The notes under the pieces were generated by a model. The model had not been told where the DNA came from and did not search any database. It saw only the letters and a program-made list of their open reading frames with translations. Positions 35,906 through 48,700 of a stretch of 64,000 nucleotides of DNA are shown piece by piece. Location: positions 1 through 64,000 of the forward strand of contig JAOUGX010000010.1 of NCBI GenBank assembly GCA_029865385.1. The letters are read 5' to 3'. The number at the start of each line of letters is the position of its first letter. Position 1 is the first letter of the stretch. This DNA is from Gammaproteobacteria bacterium (GTDB taxonomy: Bacteria > Pseudomonadota > Gammaproteobacteria > Steroidobacterales > Woeseiaceae). A program made the position numbers and the translations under genes.

Positions 35906-36904
35906 TCAATCCTCCCATTCCAACTCTGCGTATGCTGCGCCGACATTGCGCCGATGATAACGATCCAGCAACACCCAGTCACCCGCTCGAGGCGGCCGTA
36001 TGCCGTCCTGGGCCGAAACGAGACCCTCGCCAGCCGCGATTCGCTTTCGCACGTCGCGCCGCAAGTCCGTCAGGTATCGCGCGGTCGGCGTCACCACCGA
36101 CGGCCAGGGCACGTTCACCGGGCCATGGCCCGGCACGACACGGTCGAACGACTCTCCGGCAATTGCCTCCAGTTCGCTGATCCATCCATTGATACTTCCG
36201 TCGATGACCGGCAAATGTTCGAGAAAGACCAGGTCTCCGAGAAATGCCGTCCCCGTATTTCGGTCAACGACACTGAGATCGTTGTCGGTGTGGGCGCTCG
36301 GATGGGCGCGCACGATCAGGATCCTGCCTCCGATATCCAGTTCGACAAAATCCGCGACCGTCCTGTGCGGAAATACGATTACCGAATCGTTCAGCTCCCG
36401 TTTCTCGTATGCCGAGGCTCTCTCGAGGTACAGGTCGCCGCGCAGTGCCAGCGCACGCGGCAATTTGGCGTGACCGATGAATTCGACGCCGGGTCCCTGA
36501 AATGCCTCGTTGCCGAGCAAATGATCCGGATGGACGTGTGTATTGATCACGTAGCAGACAGGACGATCGGTCTTTTGCCGAATCGCGCAATCCAGCGCGG
36601 CTCCTTCCGCAACGCTTCCGCCCGAATCGATGACCGCAACGCAACGTTCTCCGACGATGAATCCGATATTCGCGATCTCGTCGCCTTCGAATACAACTGC
36701 TGCACGTCCGTGTCGAACGTAAATGCCGGAAGCGACTTGCACGACGCCGGTGGGTTCGGCGCAGTGACGCTGAGTGCGCGGCGCTCCGCCGCTGCAGGAA
36801 AGGGCATAAGCAGAGCAGCACAGCAGCAGAATCGCCCGTCGCCGATTGCCGCGTTCTCGTTGCCTGCGCAGAACGAACATGTGGTAAGTTCCTAATATTC
36901 GCAT
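35906..36904 (-). CDS. Quinoprotein relay zinc metallohydrolase (MBL fold), lipoprotein
   Basis: 332 residues. The N-terminus carries a lipobox (AYALSC, Cys37), so it should be anchored in the periplasm. Metallo-beta-lactamase fold with NTHVHPDHLLGN (His123, His125, Asp127, His128) and later zinc ligands in HPSAHTDNDL and VVPGHGPVN. This subgroup occurs with the SoxYZ-like carrier and PQQ dehydrogenases (quinoprotein relay system). It is coupled to the SoxYZ-like gene. Met9 is an alternative start. Its substrate may be a thioester on the carrier, which is inferred. Confidence 0.88.
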   Translation of the reverse strand: MRILGTYHMFVLRRQRERGNRRRAILLLCCSAYALSCSGGAPRTQRHCAEPTGVVQVASGIYVRHGRAAVVFEGDEIANIGFIVGERCVAVIDSGGSVAEGAALDCAIRQKTDRPVCYVINTHVHPDHLLGNEAFQGPGVEFIGHAKLPRALALRGDLYLERASAYEKRELNDSVIVFPHRTVADFVELDIGGRILIVRAHPSAHTDNDLSVVDRNTGTAFLGDLVFLEHLPVIDGSINGWISELEAIAGESFDRVVPGHGPVNVPWPSVVTPTARYLTDLRRDVRKRIAAGEGLVSAQDGIRPPRAGDWVLLDRYHRRNVGAAYAELEWED

Positions 36905-37089
36905 TATTTTTTCCGCGATCCGGAGATCCTCCGCCGAATCGGGCCGATGGCGAGATTCGCCCGATGGAATAACGATCGACGCGACAAATTGCTAGACTGA
37001 GTCTAATATAGTCAGCGTAGCGAAGGTGCGAAATCCGCACCATCTGTCTATCTGCTCAATCATAAGCAATAAAAAGCGAGAGAAAGCGC

Positions 37090-40340
<3,251 letters not shown>

Positions 40341-40702
40341 TATCGCCCGGTCGGCAGCGGGAATGACTGCGAATGCTGTCGACGAGCGAGGCACGGCTGG
40401 CAAAAAAGGCGAATCTTATGTTGACTCGGACGCGACCCGGCAGCATTCTTTTGAAAAATTCAATTGCTCGGCGGCGAAGCTTCGGGGCGCAATCGTTACT
40501 TCTGAAACATTTCTCCGCCCGGGAATCGGTGCCTTTGGGACACGGGAGGCTCAATAAGACGACCTGACACAATCGTCGTTATACACAAACGAAGAATCAC
40601 CGAAACGAAGATTCACCGCAGACCTTAGTTTCTGCAGGTTGCTCGTTGGTATATGCGCCGGACTTTCGCCGGGGCAAATTTCAAGTAATGGGGGATTCGC
40701 AA
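40341..40702. other. Intergenic region before the porin gene
   Basis: Only short frames without family resemblance. GGGGGA at 40691-40696 is the SD of the porin gene. I see no convincing promoter or hairpin. Confidence 0.4.
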
Positions 40703-41983
40703 ATGTTAAGCAAACGATTGAGGAACTGGCTTCCCGCGCTGACGGGAATCATCGCTTTGACGATGACATCGGCCAACGTGTACGCGTTTGAGTCGATGAA
40801 GATGGGTAACTGGGACGTTGACATCAGCGGCAATATCAACGGTTTTTTCACAAGCATTGATTGCAAGCCAAACGTCGTTGGCGAGGTGGTTTCAAGCGGC
40901 CTGGCCTGCGGCTCTTTCGGCTCGGACTATCGCTCCGGTAACGTTCAGACCGGATTATTGCCCTCTTGGTTCGGCTTCCATGCGAAACAGGAAACCATGG
41001 GGTTGATCACGGAAATCAATATCGGCTTTCAGCCCGGAATCGACGGAGGGTCGGGCGGCATCGACACCGGCCTGAGCCTGAACTCGGAAAACCTCCGGCA
41101 AGTGAATCTCAAGTTCGGCTCGGACTGGGGAATGATCACGGTCGGGCGCGATCTGGGCATATTCGGATCGGATGCCATCCTCTCCGACATGACGCTGCTG
41201 GGCGTCGGCACGGTGTCCGATCTGGCTGTGGGCGGCGGCAATACCACTTTGGGCCGTATCGGTGTCGGGTACCTGTACGCCGACTGGAAAGCGCAGATTC
41301 AATATGCATCGCCGGATTTCAGCGGATTTTCGTTTAATGTCGCGTTGGTCGACCCGTGGGGCCTGGTCGATCTCGCCGATGCATACGGCGGAACGGCTTC
41401 CTCGACCGGCGCGAGCGACTTCGATCAGAAGTTCGATACCTATGGTTTCGAGGGCAAAGCGGTCTATTCCTGGGGTGGCGAAAACGCGACCACGAGCGGC
41501 AAGGTCTGGGCCGGTTTCATCACCCAATCCCTGGAATCGGATACGCCGGGGCTTTCGAGCGAAGACGCGACGGGCATTGAAGTAGGCGGAAAGGTCGCAT
41601 TCAGCGGATTGGAACTCGTCGGCTACTATTACAGCGGGGACGGCATCGGGACGACGGGATTTCTGTTCGACGCGATGGATCCGGGCGGCGCGACCCGTGA
41701 CTCGGACGGTTACTACGTGCAGGCCACGTACAAATTTCCCGAGGTGGGCACCAAGTTGGGGGTCAGTTTTGGCGGGAGCAATCTCGACCTGGGCCCCAAT
41801 GACGGACTGGCTGTCAACAGCACCCTGCTGGAAACCAACGAATCGTTCGTCATCGGTGTCTATCACCCGCTCACCCAGTCGCTGAACCTGGTGCTCGAAT
41901 ACACGGCGACAGAAGCTACTGCGCACAATGGCAATAAAGCAGAAGAAAGTACGATTGCCCTGGGCGCCATTCTGTTCTACTGA
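40703..41983 (+). CDS. Outer-membrane porin-like protein
   Basis: 426 residues from the ATG at 40703, with GGGGGA eight bases upstream. A signal peptide (LPALTGIIALTMTSANVYAF) leads to a barrel of alternating strands rich in Gly, Tyr and Trp, such as WDVDISGNINGFF, WGMITVGRDLGIFG, FNVALVDPWGLVDL and AVYSWGGENATTSGKVWAGF, ending in the aromatic AILFY typical of barrel C-termini. It resembles the gammaproteobacterial general porin group. Context suggests entry of methanol or other alcohols, though simple alcohols diffuse freely. Confidence 0.82.
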   Translation: MLSKRLRNWLPALTGIIALTMTSANVYAFESMKMGNWDVDISGNINGFFTSIDCKPNVVGEVVSSGLACGSFGSDYRSGNVQTGLLPSWFGFHAKQETMGLITEINIGFQPGIDGGSGGIDTGLSLNSENLRQVNLKFGSDWGMITVGRDLGIFGSDAILSDMTLLGVGTVSDLAVGGGNTTLGRIGVGYLYADWKAQIQYASPDFSGFSFNVALVDPWGLVDLADAYGGTASSTGASDFDQKFDTYGFEGKAVYSWGGENATTSGKVWAGFITQSLESDTPGLSSEDATGIEVGGKVAFSGLELVGYYYSGDGIGTTGFLFDAMDPGGATRDSDGYYVQATYKFPEVGTKLGVSFGGSNLDLGPNDGLAVNSTLLETNESFVIGVYHPLTQSLNLVLEYTATEATAHNGNKAEESTIALGAILFY

Positions 41984-42019
41984 TCGGGACTAACAAGAAA
42001 GAAGGAATACAAGTAATTT

Positions 42020-42041
42020 GGCGGCGCCATCCGGCGCCGCC
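42020..42041 (+). terminator. Strong GC hairpin after the porin gene
   Basis: GGCGGCGCC and GGCGCCGCC form a perfect nine-pair stem around a four-base loop. Only a weak T-run (CTGTTT) follows, so termination may be partial. Confidence 0.65.
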
Positions 42042-42135
42042 AGCTGTTTCAAGGAGCCGATTGCGAAGTCCGAAGATGCACTTGCGCAGGGCCCAAGCAC
42101 CCGGCCATAGTACCTATCATTCGATGGAGCGAAAA

Positions 42136-43056
42136 ATGCAACCCGGACCCGCTACCAGATCTTGGCTGGCCAGCCTCGCCTTTGCCTTCTGCTGCCTCTC
42201 GCCTGCGTTCGCAGCGTCGGACGCGACGATCTGGAAGCGCGGCGATCAAATCGTGCAACTGGCCCCTCAGGACGACGCGTCTGCATTACCGAATGATCAT
42301 CCGGTCTCCACCACACCGAACGAAATCGGAGCGATACTCGAAATGCTGCGAATGCGTTTCCTCGATGACGATACCGAGACGGCTCCGGCGTCGGTTTTCA
42401 CTCCGGAAGAGATCGACAATCTCGGTAAAGCAATCGCGGCGGGCCTCGGCCATGCAACACCGAATCAGGACATCCTGTTTCACGTCATCGGAGCACACCG
42501 GACGTCTCCGGGTGCCTGGCTGAAACGTAACCGGGTGTCGGCAGGACGCGTATTCTTCCGAGACGGGCACCTCAATATCATTTTCGGCCAGGTCCAGACG
42601 CCGTATCGAAAAAAGAACCTGTACGGCCAAACGGACGAAGATTTCTATCCGCGGAACTATGGCAGCCGTGCCGCAGTTGCAGAACACGATGTCGTCCTGC
42701 TGGCGGCGGACGGAGTTCGGCCATATGAAGCCAACGGCGGGGTACGCAACGACTGGATGGTCATCAGCCCGCACGCCGCGACCCCTGCGCTCGCGGACAG
42801 GGAACCCGAACCTCAATCCGCTGCCATCATAGCGCCGGCCGCCGGGGTCTCCCGAAATTCGTCCGAACCAATGGAGCCGATGGTCGAAAAAAGCACTCCG
42901 CGCGATGCGCCATCCGAAATATCGCGCGACCGGGTGACTCCGCCCGCTACGAATATCGAACGACGGCTAGAGGAATTGAAGCGCCTGCGCGAGCGCGAGC
43001 TGATTTCCGAAGAGGTTTACCAGGCAAGAATGAAAGAGATCTTGCAGGAATTATAG
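42136..43056 (+). CDS. Exported protein with C-terminal SHOCT domain
   Basis: 306 residues from MQPGPATRSW (GGAG six bases upstream; ATG at 42124 is an alternative). A signal peptide ends in SPAFAAS. The middle part has no recognised family (LFHVIGAHRTSPGAWLKRNRVSAGRVFFRDGHLNIIFGQVQ). The end (IERRLEELKRLRERELISEEVYQARMKEILQEL) is a SHOCT domain, usually a short oligomerisation or targeting motif. It is followed 10 bases on by another exported unknown, so they are likely one operon. Confidence 0.75.
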   Translation: MQPGPATRSWLASLAFAFCCLSPAFAASDATIWKRGDQIVQLAPQDDASALPNDHPVSTTPNEIGAILEMLRMRFLDDDTETAPASVFTPEEIDNLGKAIAAGLGHATPNQDILFHVIGAHRTSPGAWLKRNRVSAGRVFFRDGHLNIIFGQVQTPYRKKNLYGQTDEDFYPRNYGSRAAVAEHDVVLLAADGVRPYEANGGVRNDWMVISPHAATPALADREPEPQSAAIIAPAAGVSRNSSEPMEPMVEKSTPRDAPSEISRDRVTPPATNIERRLEELKRLRERELISEEVYQARMKEILQEL

Positions 43057-43066
43057 AAGCAGCCGT

Positions 43067-43831
43067 ATGCGGTACTCGCTCTGTATGTTTGCATTCCTTT
43101 TGCAGGCCGATCACGCGCGGAGCGAGGCAACGGACGTCACGGTGCGCGTAATTGCGCGAAACGGCATGTATGTCGGAGATCTCGTCCACGGAGCGTTTGT
43201 ATCGATTACGGATGCGGCGAGTGGTGAGATGCTCGCGCAGGGCGTTACTGCCGGCGGTGCCGGCAACCCGAAGCGCCTGATGAAAACCGCGCGCAATCGC
43301 ACGGAACCACTGGCCGCGGAAGGTGACGCGAAATTCTCTGCCACACTGGACCTCGACGAGCCGCGCTTGCTGCAGGCAACTGCGTTCGGACCGTTGAGCC
43401 AGTCGAACTCAGCGAACAAGGCCTCGGCAACTCAATGGGTTGTGCCGGGCAAACACCTGACCGGCGGTGACGGCTGGGTGCTGGAACTGCCCGGTCTGAT
43501 GGTGACGCCGAATCTGGATGCGAGCACCGTGCCACTCTCAAGAGCGGTCAACGGCATCAATATCGAAGCCGAAGTGACGCTGATGTGCGGCTGCCCGATA
43601 AAGCCCGGGTCCCATTGGGATCCATTGGACTATGAAGTCGTTGCGATCGTGCGGCGAGCCGAAAAGGCCGTGGGCCAGTACGCGTTTCGGTATGCCGGCA
43701 TCGACAGCGAGTTTGAAACGGAAATCAAACTGCAGCTGCCCGGCATCTACGATATTGTCGTCTACGCGTATGACGCCGCATCCGGCAACACCGGTGTCGG
43801 TCGGATCGAACTCACCGTTGCTGGCGAATAG
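43067..43831 (+). CDS. Exported protein of unknown function
   Basis: 254 residues with a short N-terminal signal-like segment (LCMFAFLLQADHARSE). The body looks like beta-sandwich material (VTVRVIARNGMYVGDLVHGAFVSIT; FETEIKLQLPGIYDIVVYAYDAASGNTG). One Cys pair lies in MCGCPIKPGSHWDPLDYEV, a distinctive sequence likely to be structurally important. No family was recognised. It is coupled to the SHOCT-domain gene and convergent with the pentapeptide gene. Confidence 0.65.
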   Translation: MRYSLCMFAFLLQADHARSEATDVTVRVIARNGMYVGDLVHGAFVSITDAASGEMLAQGVTAGGAGNPKRLMKTARNRTEPLAAEGDAKFSATLDLDEPRLLQATAFGPLSQSNSANKASATQWVVPGKHLTGGDGWVLELPGLMVTPNLDASTVPLSRAVNGINIEAEVTLMCGCPIKPGSHWDPLDYEVVAIVRRAEKAVGQYAFRYAGIDSEFETEIKLQLPGIYDIVVYAYDAASGNTGVGRIELTVAGE

Positions 43832-43860
43832 TTCCGGGGAACCAGGACCTCATTGTTCCG

Positions 43861-44703
43861 TTACGGCCGGTCGGTCACGGCCTCAGCCAGGTTCTTGACG
43901 GTGTCCAACCCGACGATTCCATCCTTGCCAACCAGATCCACGAGATAGGCGCCGGATACGTCGGAACCGCTCAGGTCCAGACCCGCAACGGATGCGCCCG
44001 TGAGGTCCGCGCCCGTCAGCTCGACGCCGCGAAAATTCGCGTTGTCTAACATGACTTTCCGCATGGACGCGAATTCGGCATCCATTCGCATGGCGTCGCT
44101 GTTACGCAGATCCGCCCCATCGAGTTTGGCCATGCGCACGATCGTCCGCATCAGTCCCATGGACTGGTTCTTCATATCGGCGGACATATTGGCGTTGCTG
44201 AGATCCGCGCCCCGCAGATCCGCACGTTCCAGGTTGGCTACGATTCGCGCACCCGAAAGGTCCGCATTTTGCAGGTTTGCGCGCTGCATCTGCGTCGATG
44301 CGAGACTCGCGCCACGCAGGTCGGAACCCTCGAGATTCGCATCGATCAACCAGGCCGAGTCCAGGATCGCGTTGCGAAGATTTGCGCCTCTGAGATCCGC
44401 ATTGTTCAGCCGGGCCCAGCGTAGGTTCGCTGCCCTGAAGTCGATATTCTGCAAATTCAGACCAGACAATCTTTTGCTAGTCAAATCAAGCGGCATGTCG
44501 ACCGATGCACGTGACAACGCGTCCACCAATTCCTCGCGCGTCATTTCAGCTTGGGTCATTTCCTCGCTCGTCAAATCCACATGATCCATCACGGACTGCG
44601 CCGCGGACGATTCATACATCAGAAATTGTACGTTGCAGCTGAACATAAATAAGACGAAGTGTCGGAGTGAAATATTTCCCTCCACAATTTGATGGAAAAC
44701 CAT
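43861..44703 (-). CDS. Exported pentapeptide-repeat protein
   Basis: 280 residues from MVFHQIVEGN (44703), chosen because AGGAA lies upstream and a hydrophobic leader (HFVLFMFSCNVQFLMY) follows. From about residue 75 it consists of A(N/D)Lxx pentapeptide repeats (ANLRWARLNNADLRGANLRNA..., ADLSGARIVANLERADLRGADLSNANM), which form a right-handed square helix. The last ~40 residues leave the repeat. Exported pentapeptide proteins recur in quinoprotein loci; the partner is unknown. Confidence 0.8.
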   Translation of the reverse strand: MVFHQIVEGNISLRHFVLFMFSCNVQFLMYESSAAQSVMDHVDLTSEEMTQAEMTREELVDALSRASVDMPLDLTSKRLSGLNLQNIDFRAANLRWARLNNADLRGANLRNAILDSAWLIDANLEGSDLRGASLASTQMQRANLQNADLSGARIVANLERADLRGADLSNANMSADMKNQSMGLMRTIVRMAKLDGADLRNSDAMRMDAEFASMRKVMLDNANFRGVELTGADLTGASVAGLDLSGSDVSGAYLVDLVGKDGIVGLDTVKNLAEAVTDRP

Positions 44704-45088
44704 GACATTCCTACCTCTCGAATGACTGGCGAAAAAACACTGTAGCACACTGGAAAAGACTGAGATTCGGGGCAATTTCAACGTACCTGAAAAGTGCAAA
44801 ACCAGGGCAATATATCCGCTGGCATCGCCAATTGCTTCCCGCAGGCTCGATGTTAGTCCTCGTGATGGTAACTATCGAGCGGGGTTCGCAATTTGTGATC
44901 GGAGTCGCACACATTGATTGCTTTTTGTCTTGTAACCGTGTGGCCGAGCACAGCATTCCCGGCAATTTTTATTCAAACTGTATTCGAGAAGGCTGGCCGC
45001 CATTGGCCAATTATTGTCTTGGTCTTGTCGCTGGCCGCGCGGTACTTACAGAGCAATTTCGAGCTCCGCTCTAGTGTGGCTAGCGACT
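44704..45088. other. Intergenic region, no supported gene
   Basis: Several short frames overlap here but none has a good SD or family signature. It is A/T-rich compared with the methanol genes, like the next gene, which suggests a later addition. Confidence 0.35.
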
Positions 45089-45523
45089 ATGGGACTGGAT
45101 GCAATTCTGCCGATTCTCCTTAGCTGGGCTTCCTATCTGTCCGGTTACCCGGTGCCGCATGAGCCTCCTGAAGTTCGATTCGAACAACATTCATTTTTTG
45201 TCGAGAGAGTCTGTGGCGGCCATGAGTGTACTGTCGTCGGTTGGTACAATGACGCCGATACCGTCTACGTCGATGAGCGATATCGTAATGTTGAAAGCGG
45301 GTTCGCAGCCAGCCTTATAGTTCACGAATTCACCCATTATTTGCAGCATAAGAGCGGAAACTTTGAGTCTCTCTCTTGCAATGACAGTATTGTTCGCGAA
45401 CGCGAGGCATATTACGTGCAGAATCGATATATTATTGAGGCGCTTGCCAGAATTGACACAGTACGGCCGGCTCCAACCAACTGCGAATATCCCAGTGCGG
45501 GAGTAAGCACAGCCAAGGATTGA
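45089..45523 (+). CDS. Zincin-like protein, DUF6647 type
   Basis: 144 residues from MGLDAILPIL (45089); the start is uncertain because the frame is open upstream. A hydrophobic N-terminal stretch is followed by a small domain with HEFTHYLQH (HExxH, probable zinc site) and conserved REREAYYVQNRYI, as in DUF6647 proteins. Catalysis is unproven. Three Cys are present. Composition differs from the methanol genes around it, as do the next 230 bases. Confidence 0.6.
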   Translation: MGLDAILPILLSWASYLSGYPVPHEPPEVRFEQHSFFVERVCGGHECTVVGWYNDADTVYVDERYRNVESGFAASLIVHEFTHYLQHKSGNFESLSCNDSIVREREAYYVQNRYIIEALARIDTVRPAPTNCEYPSAGVSTAKD

Positions 45524-45659
45524 CCTTGTCGGGTTCACTTACGAAGAAATTAAACGTGCGCAACTCAAATCAGGAAAATTAAGCCTTGATCTCAACAACA
45601 TGCGTGAGGCGCTTGAAAAGAAGGGGTTGCGATACGACAAATCCTTAATCCCCGACTGA
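45507..45659 (+). pseudogene. Possible gene fragment without a start
   Basis: A frame open from the stop at 45504 to TGA at 45657 reads QPRIDLVGFTYEEIKRAQ and ends EKKGLRYDKSLIPD, which looks protein-like (amphipathic helices) but has no start codon before its middle and overlaps the preceding gene. It may be the 3' remnant of a lost gene. Nothing else is recognised up to 45757. Confidence 0.3.
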
Positions 45660-45757
45660 TGAATTGATGAGTATTCCAAATTCGGCAGCCGGCAAAGCGC
45701 AGCACTAAACGCAAGAAAGATCGCCTGCCCGTTCGCAAAGCCCGGCATTTATGGCCT

Positions 45758-48700
45758 TTAGCTCAGCACTACCAGTAGAGTCTTCGCGTCCACATCAGCG
45801 CCAGGCCGAACCAGCACTTCAGCAACGGTACCGTCCACATCCGCACAGACGCTGGCTTCCATCTTCATGGCTTCAAGTGTCACCAGGACCGATCCACGAG
45901 CGACCTTGTCGCCGGCTTTCACGACGACCGAGATGACTTTCCCCGGCATGGGTGCGGCAACATGACGTGCATTTCCCGGCTCGGCTTGCCTGGCCGGTGC
46001 GCGCAACGGCACCTGCTTCTTGTCCCGAACGCGAATAGCCCGCGGCTCGCCGTTCAGTTCAAAAAAGACGGTTCGGGTTCCGTCCTCATGCGCATCGCTG
46101 GTTGTGACATAGCGGATGATCAGAGTCTTACCGCGTTCGATATCAACCAGAATTTCCTCGCCAGGCACCGGACCATAGAAAAAAACCTGCGTTGGCAGTA
46201 TGGCGAGATCACCGAAGTCCTCCCTGTCGCGGGCGTAATCGACGAATACCTGCGGATACATGAGGTACGACGCCAGCTGGTTGTCAGTGACCGCGCGTCC
46301 GATTTTCGACTGCACATCGTTTCGCGCCGCTTCCAGATCGACCGCTGCCATTACCGCGCCCGGCCGTTCTGTCAATGGGGCAGTGCCCTTGAGAATTTTC
46401 TTCTGCAACGCTTCTGGAAAGCCGCCGTGCGGTTGACCCAGCTCACCGCGAAACAACTGCACAACCGACTGGGGAAACGGCACCTCGGTGGAAGGATCTT
46501 CAATATCGGCGCGGGTAATGCCGCTGGTGACCATCAGAATGGCCAGGTCGCCCACGACCTTTGAGGTCGGTGTCACCTTGACGATATCGCCAAACATCGC
46601 GTTGACCTGCTGATAAACGGAAGCGACTTCCGGCCAGCGTGCGTTCTCGATGCCGAGCGCGCGGGACTGCTCCTTGAGATTGGTGTACTGACCTCCCGGC
46701 ATCCCGTGCACGTAGACCTCGGATGCGCCCGATCGAATGTCACTTTCGAAGGCGACATAGTGGCGCCGTATCTGCTCCCAGTACGCGGATATTTGCCGCA
46801 ATTGATCCGGTACCAGCCCCGTGTCCCGCGGGTCGTGCCGCAGCGCCTCGACGATCGAGCCAAGATTCGGTTGCGACGTCAGGCCGCTCATGGAATCCAT
46901 CGCAGCGTCCACAGCGTCCGCACCCGCATCGACCGCCGCGAGCACACTGGCGGCCGCAATGCCGCTGGTATCGTGCGTATGAAAATGCACCGGCAAACCG
47001 ATCTCGCGTTTCAACGCACTGACCAAGAGGTGCGCTGCGCGCGGACGGCAGAGCCCGGCCATATCCTTGATGCCGATGATATGGGCACCGGCTTGTTTGA
47101 GTTCGTCGGCCAGAGCCAGGTAATAGTCAAGCGTGTACTTGGTTTCCTTTGGATCGCTCAGGTTGCCGGTAAAACACAAGGCTGCTTCGCACAAACGACC
47201 GCTCGCAAGAACGGCGTCGATCGCAACCCGCATGTTGTCGACCCAGTTCAAAGAGTCAAAGATGCGGAACAAATCGACGCCAGCGGCAGCCGCGCGCTCG
47301 ACAAAAAACCGAACCACGTTATCCGGATAGTTCGTATATCCCACGGCATTCGACGCACGCAAAAGCATTTGCAGCAACAGGTTCGGCATGCCTTCCCGCA
47401 AGCGTTCGAGCCGCTCCCAGGGATCTTCCTTCAGAAACCGCATCGAAACGTCAAACGTGGCGCCACCCCAGCACTCCATCGACAGCAACTGCGGCGCGAG
47501 TCGCGCATAGTGCGGCGCAATGGCGGCAAGATCGATGGTTCGCATGCGCGTCGCGAGCAGCGATTGATGCGCATCGCGCATGGTCGTATCCGTTACCAGC
47601 ACGCGTTCCTGCTCGAGCATCCATTTAGCGAAACCATCGGCGCCGAGTTCATCGAGCAGCTGCTTTGTACCATCGGGCGGATCTTCAATACCGTGTTTCG
47701 GCAGCCGCACAGTTGCCCGGTCGTTCGGGCGTGCCCGGCCGGCTACCTGTGCATTGCCGTTGACTGCGGTTTCGGCAATGTAACGCATGACCCGTGTCGC
47801 ACGATCACGCTTGTGCGGCAGCTCGAACAGTTCCGGCGTCGAATCGATAAATGTCGTCGTGTAGTCGCCTGCCACGAACTTCGGATGCGTGATGATCTGG
47901 TCGAGAAATCGCAGGTTGGTGACGACACCACGGATTCGAAATTCCCACAGCGCACGATGGCAGCGCGCAACGCACTCCGCCGGCGTCGGCGCCCATGCCG
48001 TAATTTTCACAAGCAAAGAATCGTAGTGCCGCGAAATGATGGCGCCGGCGTAAGCGGTCCCCGCATCCAGCCTTATGCCGAAGCCGGCCGGGCTGCGATA
48101 CGCGGTAATTCGGCCGTAGTCCGGGACGAATTTATTTTCCGGATCCTCCGTGGTAACCCGACATTGAATTGCATGGCCGGTAACCCGGATATCCGGCTGC
48201 GCCGGAACTCCGCTTTCCGGGGTACCCAGAACGGCGCCGAAGGCAATGCGGATTTGCGCTTTGACAATATCGATGCCGGTCACCGCCTCGGTGACGGTAT
48301 GTTCGACCTGGATACGGGGGTTGACCTCGATAAAATAGAATTTGCCGGAATCGACGTCCTGCAGGAACTCGACCGTGCCGGCGTTTCGATAGTTGGCGGC
48401 GCGCCCGATCTTCAGTGCCGCTTCACACATCTCCGCCCGTTGCGAATCGCCAAGGAACACCGCAGGCGCCCGTTCCACGACTTTCTGATTACGGCGCTGC
48501 ACCGAACAATCGCGCTCAAACAGATGCACCAGGTTGCCGGCATCGTCGCCGATGATCTGCACTTCGATATGGCGCGCATTGCGCACCAGTTTTTCGAGAT
48601 ACACCTCGTCGTTGCCGAAGGCCGCCTTGGCCTCGCGTCGCGCAACCGGTAACAACTCTGTCAGCTGCGTTTCGGATTCGATGACGCGCATACCGCGACC

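Noticed and set aside
46706-48652. 648-residue plus-strand frame
   Set aside because: Antisense shadow of pyc in a high-GC gene; pyc itself is certain.
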